A stretch of 64,000 nt of DNA, from NCBI GenBank assembly GCA_902363835.1, contig CABJBM010000011.1, positions 62,001 to 126,000 of the forward strand. Direction: 5' to 3'. Origin of the DNA: Lachnospiraceae bacterium. GTDB lineage: Bacteria; Bacillota; Clostridia; Lachnospirales; Lachnospiraceae. Position 1 is the stretch's first letter; each line of letters begins with the position of its first letter. Under the pieces are notes generated by a model. It did no database searches and was not told where the DNA came from. It was given only the letters and a program-made list of their open reading frames with translations. This document shows, in pieces, positions 46,147 to 55,528 of the stretch. A program made the position numbers and the translations under genes.

Positions 46147-46599
46147 TTAGTTGAATGGAAGTCCTTCGTCTTCGACTCCATCCGGAATATTCATAAATCC
46201 GTCGCCGATTGCGCTGGAGGGTGCCGGCCTGGAGACTGGCTGATAACCGCCGCCTTCTCCTGGTGCTCCGCCCTTGCTGTCAGCGAATTCCTGATCTTCT
46301 ATCACAATATCAGTTGTGTAAACTTTAACGCCTTCTTTATTCGTATAACTTCCAGTCTGGATCCTTCCGGAAATCAGTACTCTCATACCCTGACGGAAAT
46401 ACTTCTCCGCAAACTCTCCTGCTTTGTCAAATGCAACGCAATTGATAAAATCAGCTGTCTGCTCATTGCCGTCCTGATTCCTGCGGCCTCTGCGGTCAAC
46501 TGCAAGGGTATACCTTGCAACCGCCATAGCGCGTTCACCCTGGGAATATCTTACTTCTGGATCACGGGTCAATCTGCCCATAAGGATTACTTTGTTCAT
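46147..46599 (-). CDS. ssb: Single-stranded DNA-binding protein
   Basis: 150 residues. OB fold in residues 1-105 (MNKVILMGRLTRDPEVRYSQGE; FINCVAFDKAGEFAEKYFRQGMRVLISGRI), a glycine/proline linker and an acidic tip ending GVEDEGLPFN, the variant of the D-D-x-P-F tail that recruits replication and repair partners. It lies between rpsF and rpsR, the standard arrangement in Firmicutes. Confidence 0.97.
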   Translation of the reverse strand: MNKVILMGRLTRDPEVRYSQGERAMAVARYTLAVDRRGRRNQDGNEQTADFINCVAFDKAGEFAEKYFRQGMRVLISGRIQTGSYTNKEGVKVYTTDIVIEDQEFADSKGGAPGEGGGYQPVSRPAPSSAIGDGFMNIPDGVEDEGLPFN

Positions 46600-46621
46600 A
46601 CGATCACGCTTTCTTTATCTA

Positions 46622-46909
46622 TTATGCCTCTTGTCTTACGCATAAGTATCTGATGACAGGTTCCATAATACGAATGTGTGCTTCCAACTCGTTGGGAGTT
46701 GTGGAATCGCCATCAAATTTGATGAAGTAGTAGAATCCTTCTTTCATTTTCTGAATCTCGTAAGCTAATCTCTTCTTACCCCATTCATCAACATTGGTTA
46801 CAGCGCCGCCGAAACGAGTAATATAACCTGTAACTTTTTCGATGGCTGCTGCTCTCTCTTCATCTTCGAGCTTTACGTTAAGAACAACGGCTAACTCATA
46901 TTTGTTCAT
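46622..46909 (-). CDS. rpsF: 30S ribosomal protein S6
   Basis: 95 residues, full bS6: MNKYELAVVLNVKLEDEE, FGGAVTNVDEWGKKRLAYEIQKMKEGFYYFIKF, and IRIMEPVIRYLCVR at the end. First gene of the operon, with an AAGGAGG site that also pairs inside the leader (see 46917-47014). S6 forms a dimer with S18 on the small subunit. Confidence 0.97.
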   Translation of the reverse strand: MNKYELAVVLNVKLEDEERAAAIEKVTGYITRFGGAVTNVDEWGKKRLAYEIQKMKEGFYYFIKFDGDSTTPNELEAHIRIMEPVIRYLCVRQEA

Positions 46910-46916
46910 GCTTCTT

Positions 46917-47014
46917 TACCTCCTTGTGGTCTCTGGCCCCTGCTTTCAGTTTCAGGAGCAAGGAATCTATATGTCACGGATTAATATTATACAGGAAACA
47001 TTTGATAAAAGCAA
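46917..47014 (-). promoter_or_regulatory. rpsF promoter and foldable leader (possible S6:S18 element)
   Basis: On the minus strand TTGCTT (47014-47009) and TATAAT (46991-46986) are 17 bases apart. In the leader, TCCTTG (46964-46959) can pair with the ribosome binding site CAAGGA (46926-46921), and CTCCTG (46958-46953) with CAGGGG (46942-46937), leaving an unpaired CCAGAGACCA strand. S6:S18 autoregulatory RNAs in Firmicutes have a related two-helix shape. Pairing is seen; protein binding is inference. Confidence 0.5.
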
Positions 47015-47060
47015 GTCCTTTTCCCATTTTCTCGAACTTTTTCCTTTGTTTTTCGTCATA

Positions 47061-47258
47061 TTATGCCTTTGGAAGTCCATCATGTCCTTTCAGTCCCTTG
47101 GTGTTCTTTTCCACCAGCTTCCTTGACACCATGACCTGATGGCCGCAGCCCATGCATTTTAACCGGAAATCCGCACCAACCCTTAAAATTTCCCATTCCT
47201 GGCTTCCGCAGGGATGCTGCTTTTTGAGTTTTACAATATCTCCAACCTCGTAATTCAT
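47061..47258 (-). CDS. DUF951 family protein
   Basis: About 65 residues from the ATG at 47258 (AGGTGA at proper spacing; an ATG three codons upstream is too close to it). MNYEVGDIVKLKKQHPCGS, then LKCMGCGHQVMVSRKL: a small conserved Firmicutes domain with a C-x-x-C and a Cys-Gly pair likely to bind zinc. Its function is unknown, though it tends to sit near ribosome and replication genes, as here. Confidence 0.88.
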   Translation of the reverse strand: MNYEVGDIVKLKKQHPCGSQEWEILRVGADFRLKCMGCGHQVMVSRKLVEKNTKGLKGHDGLPKA

Positions 47259-47305
47259 ATCATTCACCTGCCCTGACCTCCTTGAAAAACTTTCCTTGTT
47301 TCCTG

Positions 47306-48295
47306 TTATTTTAAAATGGAATCAATCTTTTTCAATTCTTCCTGTGTAAATTTTAAATTCTCAAGGCAAGCCGCACTGTCTTCCAGCTGCTTTACGCTGC
47401 TGGCTCCGATGAGCACAGAAGTCACAGCCTGTTCCCGAAGCACCCAGGAAAGAGCCATTCTGGCCAGTGTCTGTCCGCGCTTCAGGGCCAGTTCATTTAA
47501 CTGCCTTATCTGGTCCACCTTTTCCTCTGATAAATAGCGGCCGCCCACGGTAGTTCCCTGTCTTGAGGCTCTGGACCCCTGAGGAATGCCCTTTAAATAC
47601 TTGTCCGTCAGGGCACCCTGAGCCAGAGGACTGTAGCAGATGCAGCCAACGCCGTTTTCAAGAAGCGTATCAAACAGCCCTTCTTCTGCCCCTCTCTCAA
47701 ACATGTTGTATCTGGGCTGCTCGATCAGACAATGAACTCCCATATTCTTTAACATGAGAACCGCTTCCTTTGCTTCATGATCCCCGTAATTGGAGATTCC
47801 CACATAAAGGGCCTTCCCATGTTTCACAATGTCAGCTAAGGCTCCCATGGTTTCCTCTAAGGGCGTTTCCGGGTCCGGCCTGTGGTGATAGAAAATGTCC
47901 ACATATTCCAGTCCCATCCGTTTTAAGCTTTGATCCAGACTGGCCATTAAGTACTTTCTGGATCCCCAGTTTCCATAAGGTCCTGGCCACATATCAAATC
48001 CAGCCTTGGTGGAAATGATCATCTCATCCCGGCATTTTCCCAGATCACTTTTTAAAATTTCTCCGAAATTTTCCTCCGCTTTCCCTACTGCAGGAGAGCC
48101 GTAGTTGTTTGCCAGGTCAAAATGAGTGATCCCCATATCGAATGCCCTTAAAAGAATTTCCCGCTGCTCCGGCAAAGGCTTTTCCAGGCCAAAATTCTGC
48201 CATAAACCCAGGGATACCATAGGAAGCAAAACTCCGCTCCTTCCGCAACGCCTGTATTCCATTTTCTCGTATCTGTTTTCTGCTGCCTGATACAT
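47306..48295 (-). CDS. Aldo/keto reductase (YghZ-like)
   Basis: 329 residues of the TIM-barrel AKR superfamily. Catalytic tetrad positions are visible: Asp and Tyr in FDLANNYGSPAVGKAE, Lys in STKAGFDM and His in FYHHRPD. NADPH-binding end SVLIGASSVKQLED. The N-terminal stretch and GFDMWPGPYGNWGSRKYL match the L-glyceraldehyde 3-phosphate reductase (YghZ/AKR14) group, which reduces aldehydes such as methylglyoxal. AAGGAGAGAAAAGGT precedes the ATG. Confidence 0.9.
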   Translation of the reverse strand: MYQAAENRYEKMEYRRCGRSGVLLPMVSLGLWQNFGLEKPLPEQREILLRAFDMGITHFDLANNYGSPAVGKAEENFGEILKSDLGKCRDEMIISTKAGFDMWPGPYGNWGSRKYLMASLDQSLKRMGLEYVDIFYHHRPDPETPLEETMGALADIVKHGKALYVGISNYGDHEAKEAVLMLKNMGVHCLIEQPRYNMFERGAEEGLFDTLLENGVGCICYSPLAQGALTDKYLKGIPQGSRASRQGTTVGGRYLSEEKVDQIRQLNELALKRGQTLARMALSWVLREQAVTSVLIGASSVKQLEDSAACLENLKFTQEELKKIDSILK

Positions 48296-48433
48296 ACCTT
48301 TTCTCTCCTTCTATTCATGCTTTTATGATTCGCTCCAGCAGCAATTTCTGCAGCCGGATATTTTTTAAAACATATGGCGGATTCAAACGAACCCGCCAAA
48401 ACTTCTGTATTACATTTCCCGCCCATGACCCCC

Positions 48434-49483
48434 TTAGGTGATCTCGTCAAAGAACACACCTTTTAAAGGCCGGATCCGTTCCACCATGGACCTTCTGTCC
48501 TCAGGCACAGTTGGTATACAATATCCAAACAGCCAGGAGGTCATTTCATTGATTCCTAAGGACAAATGAGGTTTTATCCCTTCCCCGTCCTTTACAGGGA
48601 AAAGGGAGGAGCCTTCCTGATCCAGCCTCCACCGGAACACTCCGTCATTCTGGCGGATAAAATCATCCTTTACCTCAATGAACAATTCCATCTCACTGAC
48701 CGGACATTCCTCCTTTAAGCGTATTACGGAAATAAACTGTTCCAGGTGAATGATCCTGCCCATGACAGCCGGTTTTAAGGGTCCTGTTTCCTTTACATAA
48801 TCAGGCAGGCAAATAAGCTCCCTCTGGTTTTCCCCAGTCTCTCCGTAATAAGCCCATACTCCGGACAGTTTTTCCCTCTCATCCCTGGAAAAAAGAAGGA
48901 TCAGATCTCCTCTGTCACTTCTGACTTCCCGGCTGAGATTCTGATAATATTCCTCATCTCTGAGTGCATAGACCTCATACCTTTTCTCCAGCTGCCGTCC
49001 AACAAATCTTGCAGCTTCCCTGCACTCATCTGACCGTTCCACAAAAGCCCGGCGGCTGAGCTGCAGCCGCCCCTTTTCATTCAATGCCACTTCCGGCAGA
49101 TCACAGATATAGGCAAAATCAAAAGGAAAATAAATTGCAGGATCGGCAGGCACAAGAAAACAAAAACCCATCCGCTCCATATACATATCGGAAAAGCAGC
49201 GGCTCAAAAGCCGTCTCATATGTCCCTGATGGCGAAAGTCCGGATCCGTAGCAACCCCTGCAATATAATCCACCTTCCAAAGACGGTCCTTTACCACTAC
49301 GTCATAAGGATTGCGGTGCAGCATGGCTACCACACGGTCCTCCTTCCAGACAGTGAGAAGCTTATTTTTCCGCACTCTGTCTGAATAATAATAATCAATA
49401 AAGCTCTGGGAATCCTCAGAAAAAACCTTTTCCCAAAGCGCCCGGCTTTCGCCTTTTTCTTCCTGCTTCAAATACCGTATCAT
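48434..49483 (-). CDS. GNAT acetyltransferase with SCP2-like C-terminus (Eis-like)
   Basis: 349 residues. GNAT domain in residues 1-150 with AGVATDPDFRHQGHMRRLLSRC (acetyl-CoA loop R-x-x-G-H), a second GNAT-like domain, and an SCP2-like region near the end (HLSLGINEMTSWLFGY). This three-part layout is that of Eis-type enzymes, which acetylate amines on aminoglycosides or proteins. It starts 3 bases before the DUF2156 stop region (AGAAGGG site). Acceptor unknown. Confidence 0.85.
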   Translation of the reverse strand: MIRYLKQEEKGESRALWEKVFSEDSQSFIDYYYSDRVRKNKLLTVWKEDRVVAMLHRNPYDVVVKDRLWKVDYIAGVATDPDFRHQGHMRRLLSRCFSDMYMERMGFCFLVPADPAIYFPFDFAYICDLPEVALNEKGRLQLSRRAFVERSDECREAARFVGRQLEKRYEVYALRDEEYYQNLSREVRSDRGDLILLFSRDEREKLSGVWAYYGETGENQRELICLPDYVKETGPLKPAVMGRIIHLEQFISVIRLKEECPVSEMELFIEVKDDFIRQNDGVFRWRLDQEGSSLFPVKDGEGIKPHLSLGINEMTSWLFGYCIPTVPEDRRSMVERIRPLKGVFFDEIT

Positions 49484-49485
49484 AG

Positions 49486-50406
49486 TTAAAAGCCCTTCTG
49501 AACTACTCCGTATTTTCTTGCAAAATCAATGGGGTAATAAGACATCTTTGCCTTTCGCAGGCCTTCCATTCCAACATCATCCTCCCGGTTGACAAGCACC
49601 GGGTTTTCCGGAAATGCGTGAATTAAAAACTGCTGGTTAATAAACTGATAAAGCCCCTTAACATTTGGGTCAGCTTTTTCGATATGGATGACCGCCATAT
49701 TTTCAAAGGGGTTGTAGGTACCGATGGTAAAAGCCTTTAAAGCGCCGTCAATGTAAACGCCCGCCATCCTCACGTTAAGCAGAGAACAGTTCTTTAAAAT
49801 ATCGTGGATGCCCATCACTTCATAATCCAGCTGGCGGACAAATTCTGCGGCTTCCACCTTATTCTCCCACCAGTCATCCAGAAATTCCAGCACATCATCC
49901 CGGTCCGAGCAGCAAAGCGCCCGGTACTCATACCTGCCTTCGTACTCCCTTAAAAATGAGTTTAAATGGTTTTTCTTCTTATGAAGCTTTTTCCCTGCCA
50001 AAGTCCTCATGGCGTCTCCGTTATAAAGATAATCCTTTAAGTCCTCTTCTTCCTTGACTTCAAACTTTTCCGGGTCCAGCTTTAAGAAATTAATTGCCTC
50101 TTCGTCTGCAAGAAAAATGCGAAAAGGCTTTTTTAAAACCTGGTTAAAATAATCTACCATTTCCTGAAAGTAATGAGGAAGATCCTCTTCCTTGCACATG
50201 GGCATTGCGGTAAAAGGCTCTCCGTCTTTTTCCATTAAAAACTGCAATGCCTTGCCATCGCTTATGGCGTATTGCACATGGTAATAGTCTCTCCAGATAA
50301 AACTGTCTAAATATACACTGTCACAGGTCCTGTTGGGCCGTAAGGCGTAAAAAGGAGCTATTTTTCTTATGTCCTCTGCCTCGACCGGCTTAAATTGTAA
50401 ATTCAT
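49486..50406 (-). CDS. DUF2156 family protein (GNAT-fold, LPG synthase C-terminal domain-like)
   Basis: 306 residues, cytoplasmic. It matches the DUF2156 group related to the aminoacyl-transferase domain of lysylphosphatidylglycerol synthase (MprF): KLHKKKNHLNSFLREYEGRYEY near residue 140 and GLRKAKMSYYPIDFARKYG at the end. Members without a membrane domain are common in clostridia, and their acceptor is unknown. It lies between a zinc-ribbon membrane protein and an Eis-like GNAT, all in one operon. Confidence 0.85.
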   Translation of the reverse strand: MNLQFKPVEAEDIRKIAPFYALRPNRTCDSVYLDSFIWRDYYHVQYAISDGKALQFLMEKDGEPFTAMPMCKEEDLPHYFQEMVDYFNQVLKKPFRIFLADEEAINFLKLDPEKFEVKEEEDLKDYLYNGDAMRTLAGKKLHKKKNHLNSFLREYEGRYEYRALCCSDRDDVLEFLDDWWENKVEAAEFVRQLDYEVMGIHDILKNCSLLNVRMAGVYIDGALKAFTIGTYNPFENMAVIHIEKADPNVKGLYQFINQQFLIHAFPENPVLVNREDDVGMEGLRKAKMSYYPIDFARKYGVVQKGF

Positions 50407-50430
50407 AATCGTTCCCTTCTATTATTACTG

Positions 50431-50835
50431 CTAACTTTTTTTAATAAAATCCGTCCCGCATTTAGGGCAATGAATGCTGATCTTTCCTTTTCCCCTTGGG
50501 ATCCTGATCTTCTGCCCGCAGCTGGGGCATTTATAAATATGAAATTTCCTGCTTTGCTGAAGCTTAAAACGCCATTTCCGAAATGCTTCCGAGATACGAA
50601 ACCAGATGCGTTCAAATTTCTGGTTTTCTTGGAAGCGCTTTCCTATATTCTTTGAAAACATGCGGAAATAACACAAAATCAGAAAAACCATCCCTGCCAT
50701 GTCCAGAAGTCTGATCCGGCTGAAAAAACCGGCCGCAATAAAAACAAAAGCAGCGCCGTTTAAAAAATGTCCCAGCCTGTCCATGCCATATCTTCCGACC
50801 ATAAAACGCTGAAAATGTTCCCTAAACCCATTCAT
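50431..50835 (-). CDS. Small membrane protein with C-terminal zinc ribbon
   Basis: 134 residues. Two hydrophobic stretches (residues 25-60, HFLNGAAFVFIAAGFF and MAGMVFLILCYFRMF), a basic middle, then a zinc ribbon CPSCGQKIRIPRGKGK ... CPKCGTDF with two C-x-x-C pairs. Of unknown function; such proteins are frequent in Lachnospiraceae. First gene of the cluster with DUF2156 and Eis-like GNAT genes, 24 bases upstream of the former. Confidence 0.75.
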   Translation of the reverse strand: MNGFREHFQRFMVGRYGMDRLGHFLNGAAFVFIAAGFFSRIRLLDMAGMVFLILCYFRMFSKNIGKRFQENQKFERIWFRISEAFRKWRFKLQQSRKFHIYKCPSCGQKIRIPRGKGKISIHCPKCGTDFIKKS

Positions 50836-50932
50836 CCCGTGCCTGCCGTCCCTTCATCATTTTGCCTTAACTATAATAACCTACGGGATGAAAGTCAATG
50901 TTCCAGGGAAATATTTCATAATCTTTTCAGAA

Positions 50933-51901
50933 TTAGTCCTTAGACTTATCCCTGTACTGCTTAGGCGTCATTCCATACCGTTCCTTAAACAGCCGGTGAA
51001 AATAGCTGCTGTTTTCATAGCCGATTTCCGCAATGATCTCTTCCACCGGCTTTGATGTGGAGGCAAGAAAATTTGCCGCCCTGATCATCCGGATAAGCTG
51101 AAGGCATTCCGTAAACGTCACTTGAAAATGCCGTTTAAACAAACGGCTGATGTAATACGGCGGCTGCATGGACAGAGCCGAAAACTCTTCCAGGGTTGCT
51201 GAGGGATAATTGTTCTCTAAATATTGATATGCAGTCATTGCCATTTTCTCCTCATATTGAGCCAGATCATGCAATTCTGCCTTATCTGCATTATGAAACA
51301 ATTCCATGATCAGTATTCCCATGGTAGCCTGATTAATTTCCTGCCTTCCCTTTTTATCTCCAATCATAGACCAGATCAGATTCTCCAACAGGTTCTGGGC
51401 AGGCAGCATATCCTGTAAGTGAAAGTGAAGGTAATCCGCTACAGAATGCTTTCCAGAAGCCGGTCCTGTAATAAAATGGCGGAGAATGCTTCCATCTTCT
51501 ACCATAAGCTCCGGCTGCAAAAAGAATTCCGGCTGTAAAAAGAAATGAACTGCAATATCTTCCTCGCCTGCCGGTTCAACGGCATGACTCGTCCCCTGCC
51601 TTAACAGCAAAAGATCATTAGTATCCAACCGCAGGATTCCGGTTCCGTTAATCACATGAACCGTGGAACCACTGCACATATAAACCAACTCCACATAATT
51701 GTGGCTGTGATCCGGAATAGGAACATTGCAAGGCTGACAATACATATCCATCAATCTACCCTGCCTGATTACAATATTTTTATCAACCACATTGCTTCCC
51801 GGTTCAGTTACACCATTACATAAGATCGAAGATGTTTCATTCCATATACCGCACTTCACCTCAGATGCGTTTTTTAAATATTTTAAAAATTCTTCTTTCA
51901 T
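50933..51901 (-). CDS. AraC family transcriptional regulator with cupin domain
   Basis: 322 residues from the ATG at 51901 (GGGAGGGTAAC upstream); an earlier in-frame ATG lacks a site. N-terminal cupin (IPDHSHNYVELVYMCSGST ... LLLLRQGTSHAVEPAGEED) binds the effector, likely a sugar or metabolite. The C-terminal pair of HTH_AraC motifs is complete (ATLEEFSALSMQPPYYISRLFKR; VEEIIAEIGYENSSYFHRLFKERYGMTPKQYR). It is divergent from the HPr-like gene and may control it. Confidence 0.88.
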   Translation of the reverse strand: MKEEFLKYLKNASEVKCGIWNETSSILCNGVTEPGSNVVDKNIVIRQGRLMDMYCQPCNVPIPDHSHNYVELVYMCSGSTVHVINGTGILRLDTNDLLLLRQGTSHAVEPAGEEDIAVHFFLQPEFFLQPELMVEDGSILRHFITGPASGKHSVADYLHFHLQDMLPAQNLLENLIWSMIGDKKGRQEINQATMGILIMELFHNADKAELHDLAQYEEKMAMTAYQYLENNYPSATLEEFSALSMQPPYYISRLFKRHFQVTFTECLQLIRMIRAANFLASTSKPVEEIIAEIGYENSSYFHRLFKERYGMTPKQYRDKSKD

Positions 51902-52083
51902 GTTACCCTCCCAGCGGCAAATTCTCGTGCCCTTCCCCTGATCATTATACCACCGTTTCGACATTATTTGCAAGAAAAGACGGTTTTTATACAAATTTAG
52001 ACATAGCTTGTTCATTACGCATTCCTTATAATAATGTACATAATTTATTCAAATGTAACTATTTTATTAACGAGGTGATCTAT

Positions 52084-52326
52084 ATGAAAAAATACCCCAT
52101 TCGTTTAAGAGGTATAGACGAAGCGACTGCATTTGTCAGGACAACCATTAAGTATGACTACGACATGGATTTGTGCAAAGGAAATATGATCATTGATGCA
52201 AAGTCTTTTCTCGGTGTTTTGACCATCTGTCCGGATGATGATCTGGAGCTTATCATCCACAATAACGATCACAATGATATTCTGGATTCTCTGTCTGATT
52301 TTCTACATAATCAAAAAACAGCATAA
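52084..52326 (+). CDS. HPr-like protein without the active-site histidine
   Basis: 80 residues, HPr/PtsH-like fold by its strand-helix pattern (MKKYPIRLRGIDEATAFVRTT; GNMIIDAKSFLGVLTICPDDDLELIIH). The G-L-H-A-R-P segment with the phosphorylated His of true HPr is absent, but the Ser-46 region (DAKSFLGVL) is kept. It probably cannot carry PTS phosphate; a regulatory role like Crh is possible, but that is inference. GAGGTGATCT precedes the ATG; TATAAT lies near 52025 without a good -35. Confidence 0.7.
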   Translation: MKKYPIRLRGIDEATAFVRTTIKYDYDMDLCKGNMIIDAKSFLGVLTICPDDDLELIIHNNDHNDILDSLSDFLHNQKTA

Positions 52327-52342
52327 TCAGTGCATAAAGCTA

Positions 52343-52375
52343 AAGATGCCCGGTAAATTACTTACCGGGCATCTT
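52343..52375. terminator. Bidirectional intrinsic terminator
   Basis: AAGATGCCCGGTAA pairs with TTACCGGGCATCTT, followed by CTTTAATG on the plus strand. It separates the HPr-like gene from the converging chemoreceptor gene. Confidence 0.75.
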
Positions 52376-52388
52376 CTTTAATGATTCA

Positions 52389-54410
52389 TTAATGAAACTT
52401 AAATTCATTTACCAGATCTTTTAACATCTCTGCCTGATCGGAAAGCTCTTCGCTGGCGGCAGCTCCTTCTTCTGCTGTGGCAGAATTGGTCTGAACCACG
52501 CCGGATATCTGGTCAATTCCCACAGAAACCTGCCGGATGGCCTCAGACTGCTGAACCGAAGCCTCTGATACCCTTCCTATCATTTCGGAAACAGAACGGG
52601 TGCTGTTTACGGCATTTGTCAGGGACTCAGCCGCTTCATCCGCAAGTCTGGAGCCATTTGCAACTGCCCGAATGGACCCTTCAATCAGATGAGTGGTGCT
52701 TTTAGCCGCCTCTGAACTCTTGGAAGCTAAGTTCCTTACCTCATCGGCAACCACTGCAAAGCCTTTGCCTGCTTCTCCCGCACGGGCCGCTTCCACAGCC
52801 GCATTTAAGGCCAGAATATTGGTCTGGAAGGCAATGTCCTCAATGGCCTTAATGATCTTCCCGATCTCACTGGAACTTTCATTGATCTCTGCCATGGCTG
52901 AAACCAATTCATTCATGTGATGGTTGCTGGTCTCCAACTCCTTGGAAGCAAGAGCGGCCTGTTCATTGGCACCGGTGGAATCCTTTGCATTTTGCTGAAT
53001 CTTATGGGAAATCTCACTGATGGTCGCTGCCAGCTCTTCCACGGAACTGGCCTGTTCTGTCGCCCCCTGTGCCAGAGCCTGGGAACTGGCTGAAATACTC
53101 TGGGCGCCATATGCCACCTGATCAGAAGTAATTGTGATCCGCTCCATGGTGGTGGTAAGAGTGCTCCTGATATTCAGCAGGGACCTTTTAATTTTCTCAA
53201 AATCACCTTTATAATCGTACTGCAGCTGGAAAACCAGATCTTTTTCCGCAATCTGATTTAATACCGCGGCGATTTCGTCTATGTAATTCACATAGTTCTT
53301 TAACTGGCTCACCGTATTTCCCAGGGACGATGCCACCATGCCGATCTCATCATTGCTTGTTACATCCACCTGAAGATCAAGCTCTCCTTTTGCGATCCGC
53401 TCCGCAATAACGGACAGTTTTTTCAGCGGCCCAGATATCCCTCTTGCCATGAGGAAAATAATCAGGACAAGCATAACGGAGCCAAGGGCAAAGATTGTGA
53501 TTATAATGCTCACTATCGCTTCCTTAGCGGAAAGCACCTCCGTCTGGTGAATGCTTGACAACACAAGCCAGCCCGAATCTCCTACCCGGTTAATGGAACC
53601 GAAATACGGCACCTTTTCCATGGTATAATCGTAATTTCCAACTGCCTGGCTGGTAAATGCGTCCTTGATATTCTGGGAAATATCAATCTCCGAAATGGTC
53701 TTCTGGATCAGGCCGTTGTTAGGGTGATACACAATCTGCCCGCTTTCTGTGGCCAGAATTACAGATCCAGTCTTTCCAATCTTATAATTTCCTAAGATTG
53801 TAACCAACTGGGATAATTGAATATCAACTCCCGTCACCCCCAACGGTTCCCCTGTTTTGTCACTAAATACTCCACAGACAGCACTAACAATAGTCTGTCC
53901 CGTGCTGACATCCACATAAGGCTCAGTCAGTATGGGATGGTCCAGTTCCATTGCCCGGTACCAGGGCCTTGTGGTAATATCCCATCCCTCACCTGAGGTG
54001 AAATTATCCGACTGAGTCACCTGGCTCACATCCAGGTCTGCGACCCACGCTGCAAGAATATTTTCCTTATCCGTAGCCTGCAGCTTATCCAGGGTTTTCT
54101 TTATCTCCGGATACCCCTCACTGTCCGGCAGCCTTACCTTCCCAGTAGCATTTGCAAGAAATGCTTCTACCTGGCTGCTGGCCGCTGCGCTCTGTACTTC
54201 AGCCAAATAAAAAGTCAGAAATGAATTCACTTGATTTGCAGCCGCCAGGGAAGCCGAGTCCAGGGTTTGTACTGACTGGGCCTGCATGCTCTTTCCCGTC
54301 TGCGTTGAAATGAATATTCCTGACAGAATAAAAATTAATACAACTGGAATGGAGATACCGAACAACAGCTTTGTTAAAATGCGTGTTTTTCTTTTGTGCT
54401 TCATAGACAT
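52389..54410 (-). CDS. Methyl-accepting chemotaxis protein (dCache sensor)
   Basis: 673 residues. Helix 1 at 13-35, an extracellular dCache domain with [19 protein letters not shown] (the Cache-type R-x-W-Y ligand motif), helix 2 near 290-315, HAMP ([20 protein letters not shown]) and signalling domain with [21 protein letters not shown] at the tip. The R-P-W-Y pattern is typical of receptors for amino acids or related ligands. Layout and tip match the receptor at 40809-42878, and the two are paralogues. Confidence 0.92.
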   Translation of the reverse strand: MSMKHKRKTRILTKLLFGISIPVVLIFILSGIFISTQTGKSMQAQSVQTLDSASLAAANQVNSFLTFYLAEVQSAAASSQVEAFLANATGKVRLPDSEGYPEIKKTLDKLQATDKENILAAWVADLDVSQVTQSDNFTSGEGWDITTRPWYRAMELDHPILTEPYVDVSTGQTIVSAVCGVFSDKTGEPLGVTGVDIQLSQLVTILGNYKIGKTGSVILATESGQIVYHPNNGLIQKTISEIDISQNIKDAFTSQAVGNYDYTMEKVPYFGSINRVGDSGWLVLSSIHQTEVLSAKEAIVSIIITIFALGSVMLVLIIFLMARGISGPLKKLSVIAERIAKGELDLQVDVTSNDEIGMVASSLGNTVSQLKNYVNYIDEIAAVLNQIAEKDLVFQLQYDYKGDFEKIKRSLLNIRSTLTTTMERITITSDQVAYGAQSISASSQALAQGATEQASSVEELAATISEISHKIQQNAKDSTGANEQAALASKELETSNHHMNELVSAMAEINESSSEIGKIIKAIEDIAFQTNILALNAAVEAARAGEAGKGFAVVADEVRNLASKSSEAAKSTTHLIEGSIRAVANGSRLADEAAESLTNAVNSTRSVSEMIGRVSEASVQQSEAIRQVSVGIDQISGVVQTNSATAEEGAAASEELSDQAEMLKDLVNEFKFH

Positions 54411-54517
54411 CCGTCCTCCTTTGCTTGGTTACACTAAATATAGCATGGCAGATGCATGTTAGCAACCAAAACGATGTGTTTTTAATGACCGCTTTATGAT
54501 TGTTTTAAATTACAATT

Positions 54518-55408
54518 TTATAGGTGTGGAAAGTAAAATTTCATAACTTGTATCAAAGCTTCTCTATCTTTATCCTGCATACGGGTCAGGGGAAGTCTGT
54601 AGGTTTCATTGCACAGCTTAAGCATGGATAAGGCCGCCTTCACCGGCACAGGATTCACATCCATAAACATGGCGTTCATGATATTCAGCAGCTCCAGCTG
54701 CATGTTCCTGCTTTTTTCTATTTCCCCCTCAAAAAAGTACTGGCATATCATATGCATCTCAAAGGGCATAATATTGGCTAAAACAGAGATCACGCCCTTA
54801 CCTCCCAGGGAAAGAATCGGGACAGTCTGGTCATCATTTCCCGAATAAAGATCAAGGCTGTCACCGCATAGGGACGCAACCTTTGCAATATGGGAGATAT
54901 TTCCCCCGGCCTCCTTAATTGCTTTGATATTCGGATGCTCTGAAAGCTTTGCATAGGTTTCCGGATTAATGTTCACCCCGGTACGGGTGGGGACATTATA
55001 AAGGATGATGGGAATATCCACGCTGTCTGCCACAGCAGTAAAATGCTCCACCAGCCCATGCTGGGAGGTCTTGTTGTAGTACGGGGTCACCTGTAACAGT
55101 GCGGAGGCCCCTAAGGACTGGGCTTTTCGCGACAAACGCACGGCATGGGACGTACAGTTGCCGCCGGTTCCCATGATCACAGGAACACGATGGTTTACAT
55201 AATGCACCACAAATTCGATCAGTTCCAGTTTCTCCTTTTCTTCCAGGGTGGAGGATTCCCCTGTGGTCCCATTGACTACAATGGCATCCGTGCCGTTTTC
55301 CAGCTGAAATTTCAGTAATTTCTCCATTGCCTTAAAGTCTAAGTTACCATGCTCATCCATGGGCGTAACGATGGCTACTGCTGAGCCTTTAAAAATCGCA
55401 TCTTTCAT
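54518..55408 (-). CDS. dapA: 4-hydroxy-tetrahydrodipicolinate synthase
   Basis: 296 residues from the ATG at 55408; a GTG two codons upstream is possible. NGTTGESSTL near residue 46, catalytic Tyr137 (LYNVPTRTG) and Schiff-base Lys165 (AIKEAGGN) are present. It condenses pyruvate with aspartate semialdehyde in the lysine pathway. It is divergent from dpaAB, whose products use the same intermediate for dipicolinic acid, so this copy may serve sporulation. The shared intergenic region is only 120 bases. Confidence 0.93.
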   Translation of the reverse strand: MKDAIFKGSAVAIVTPMDEHGNLDFKAMEKLLKFQLENGTDAIVVNGTTGESSTLEEKEKLELIEFVVHYVNHRVPVIMGTGGNCTSHAVRLSRKAQSLGASALLQVTPYYNKTSQHGLVEHFTAVADSVDIPIILYNVPTRTGVNINPETYAKLSEHPNIKAIKEAGGNISHIAKVASLCGDSLDLYSGNDDQTVPILSLGGKGVISVLANIMPFEMHMICQYFFEGEIEKSRNMQLELLNIMNAMFMDVNPVPVKAALSMLKLCNETYRLPLTRMQDKDREALIQVMKFYFPHL

Positions 55409-55528
55409 AGGCACTCATTCCCAAAATTAGAGGTTCATACTAACAAAAGTATGACAAACATCCCCTGTTGGTACCATACACAAATCATTTTTTTTATCAT
55501 ATAAACCATTATAAGGAGTGATGACCGT

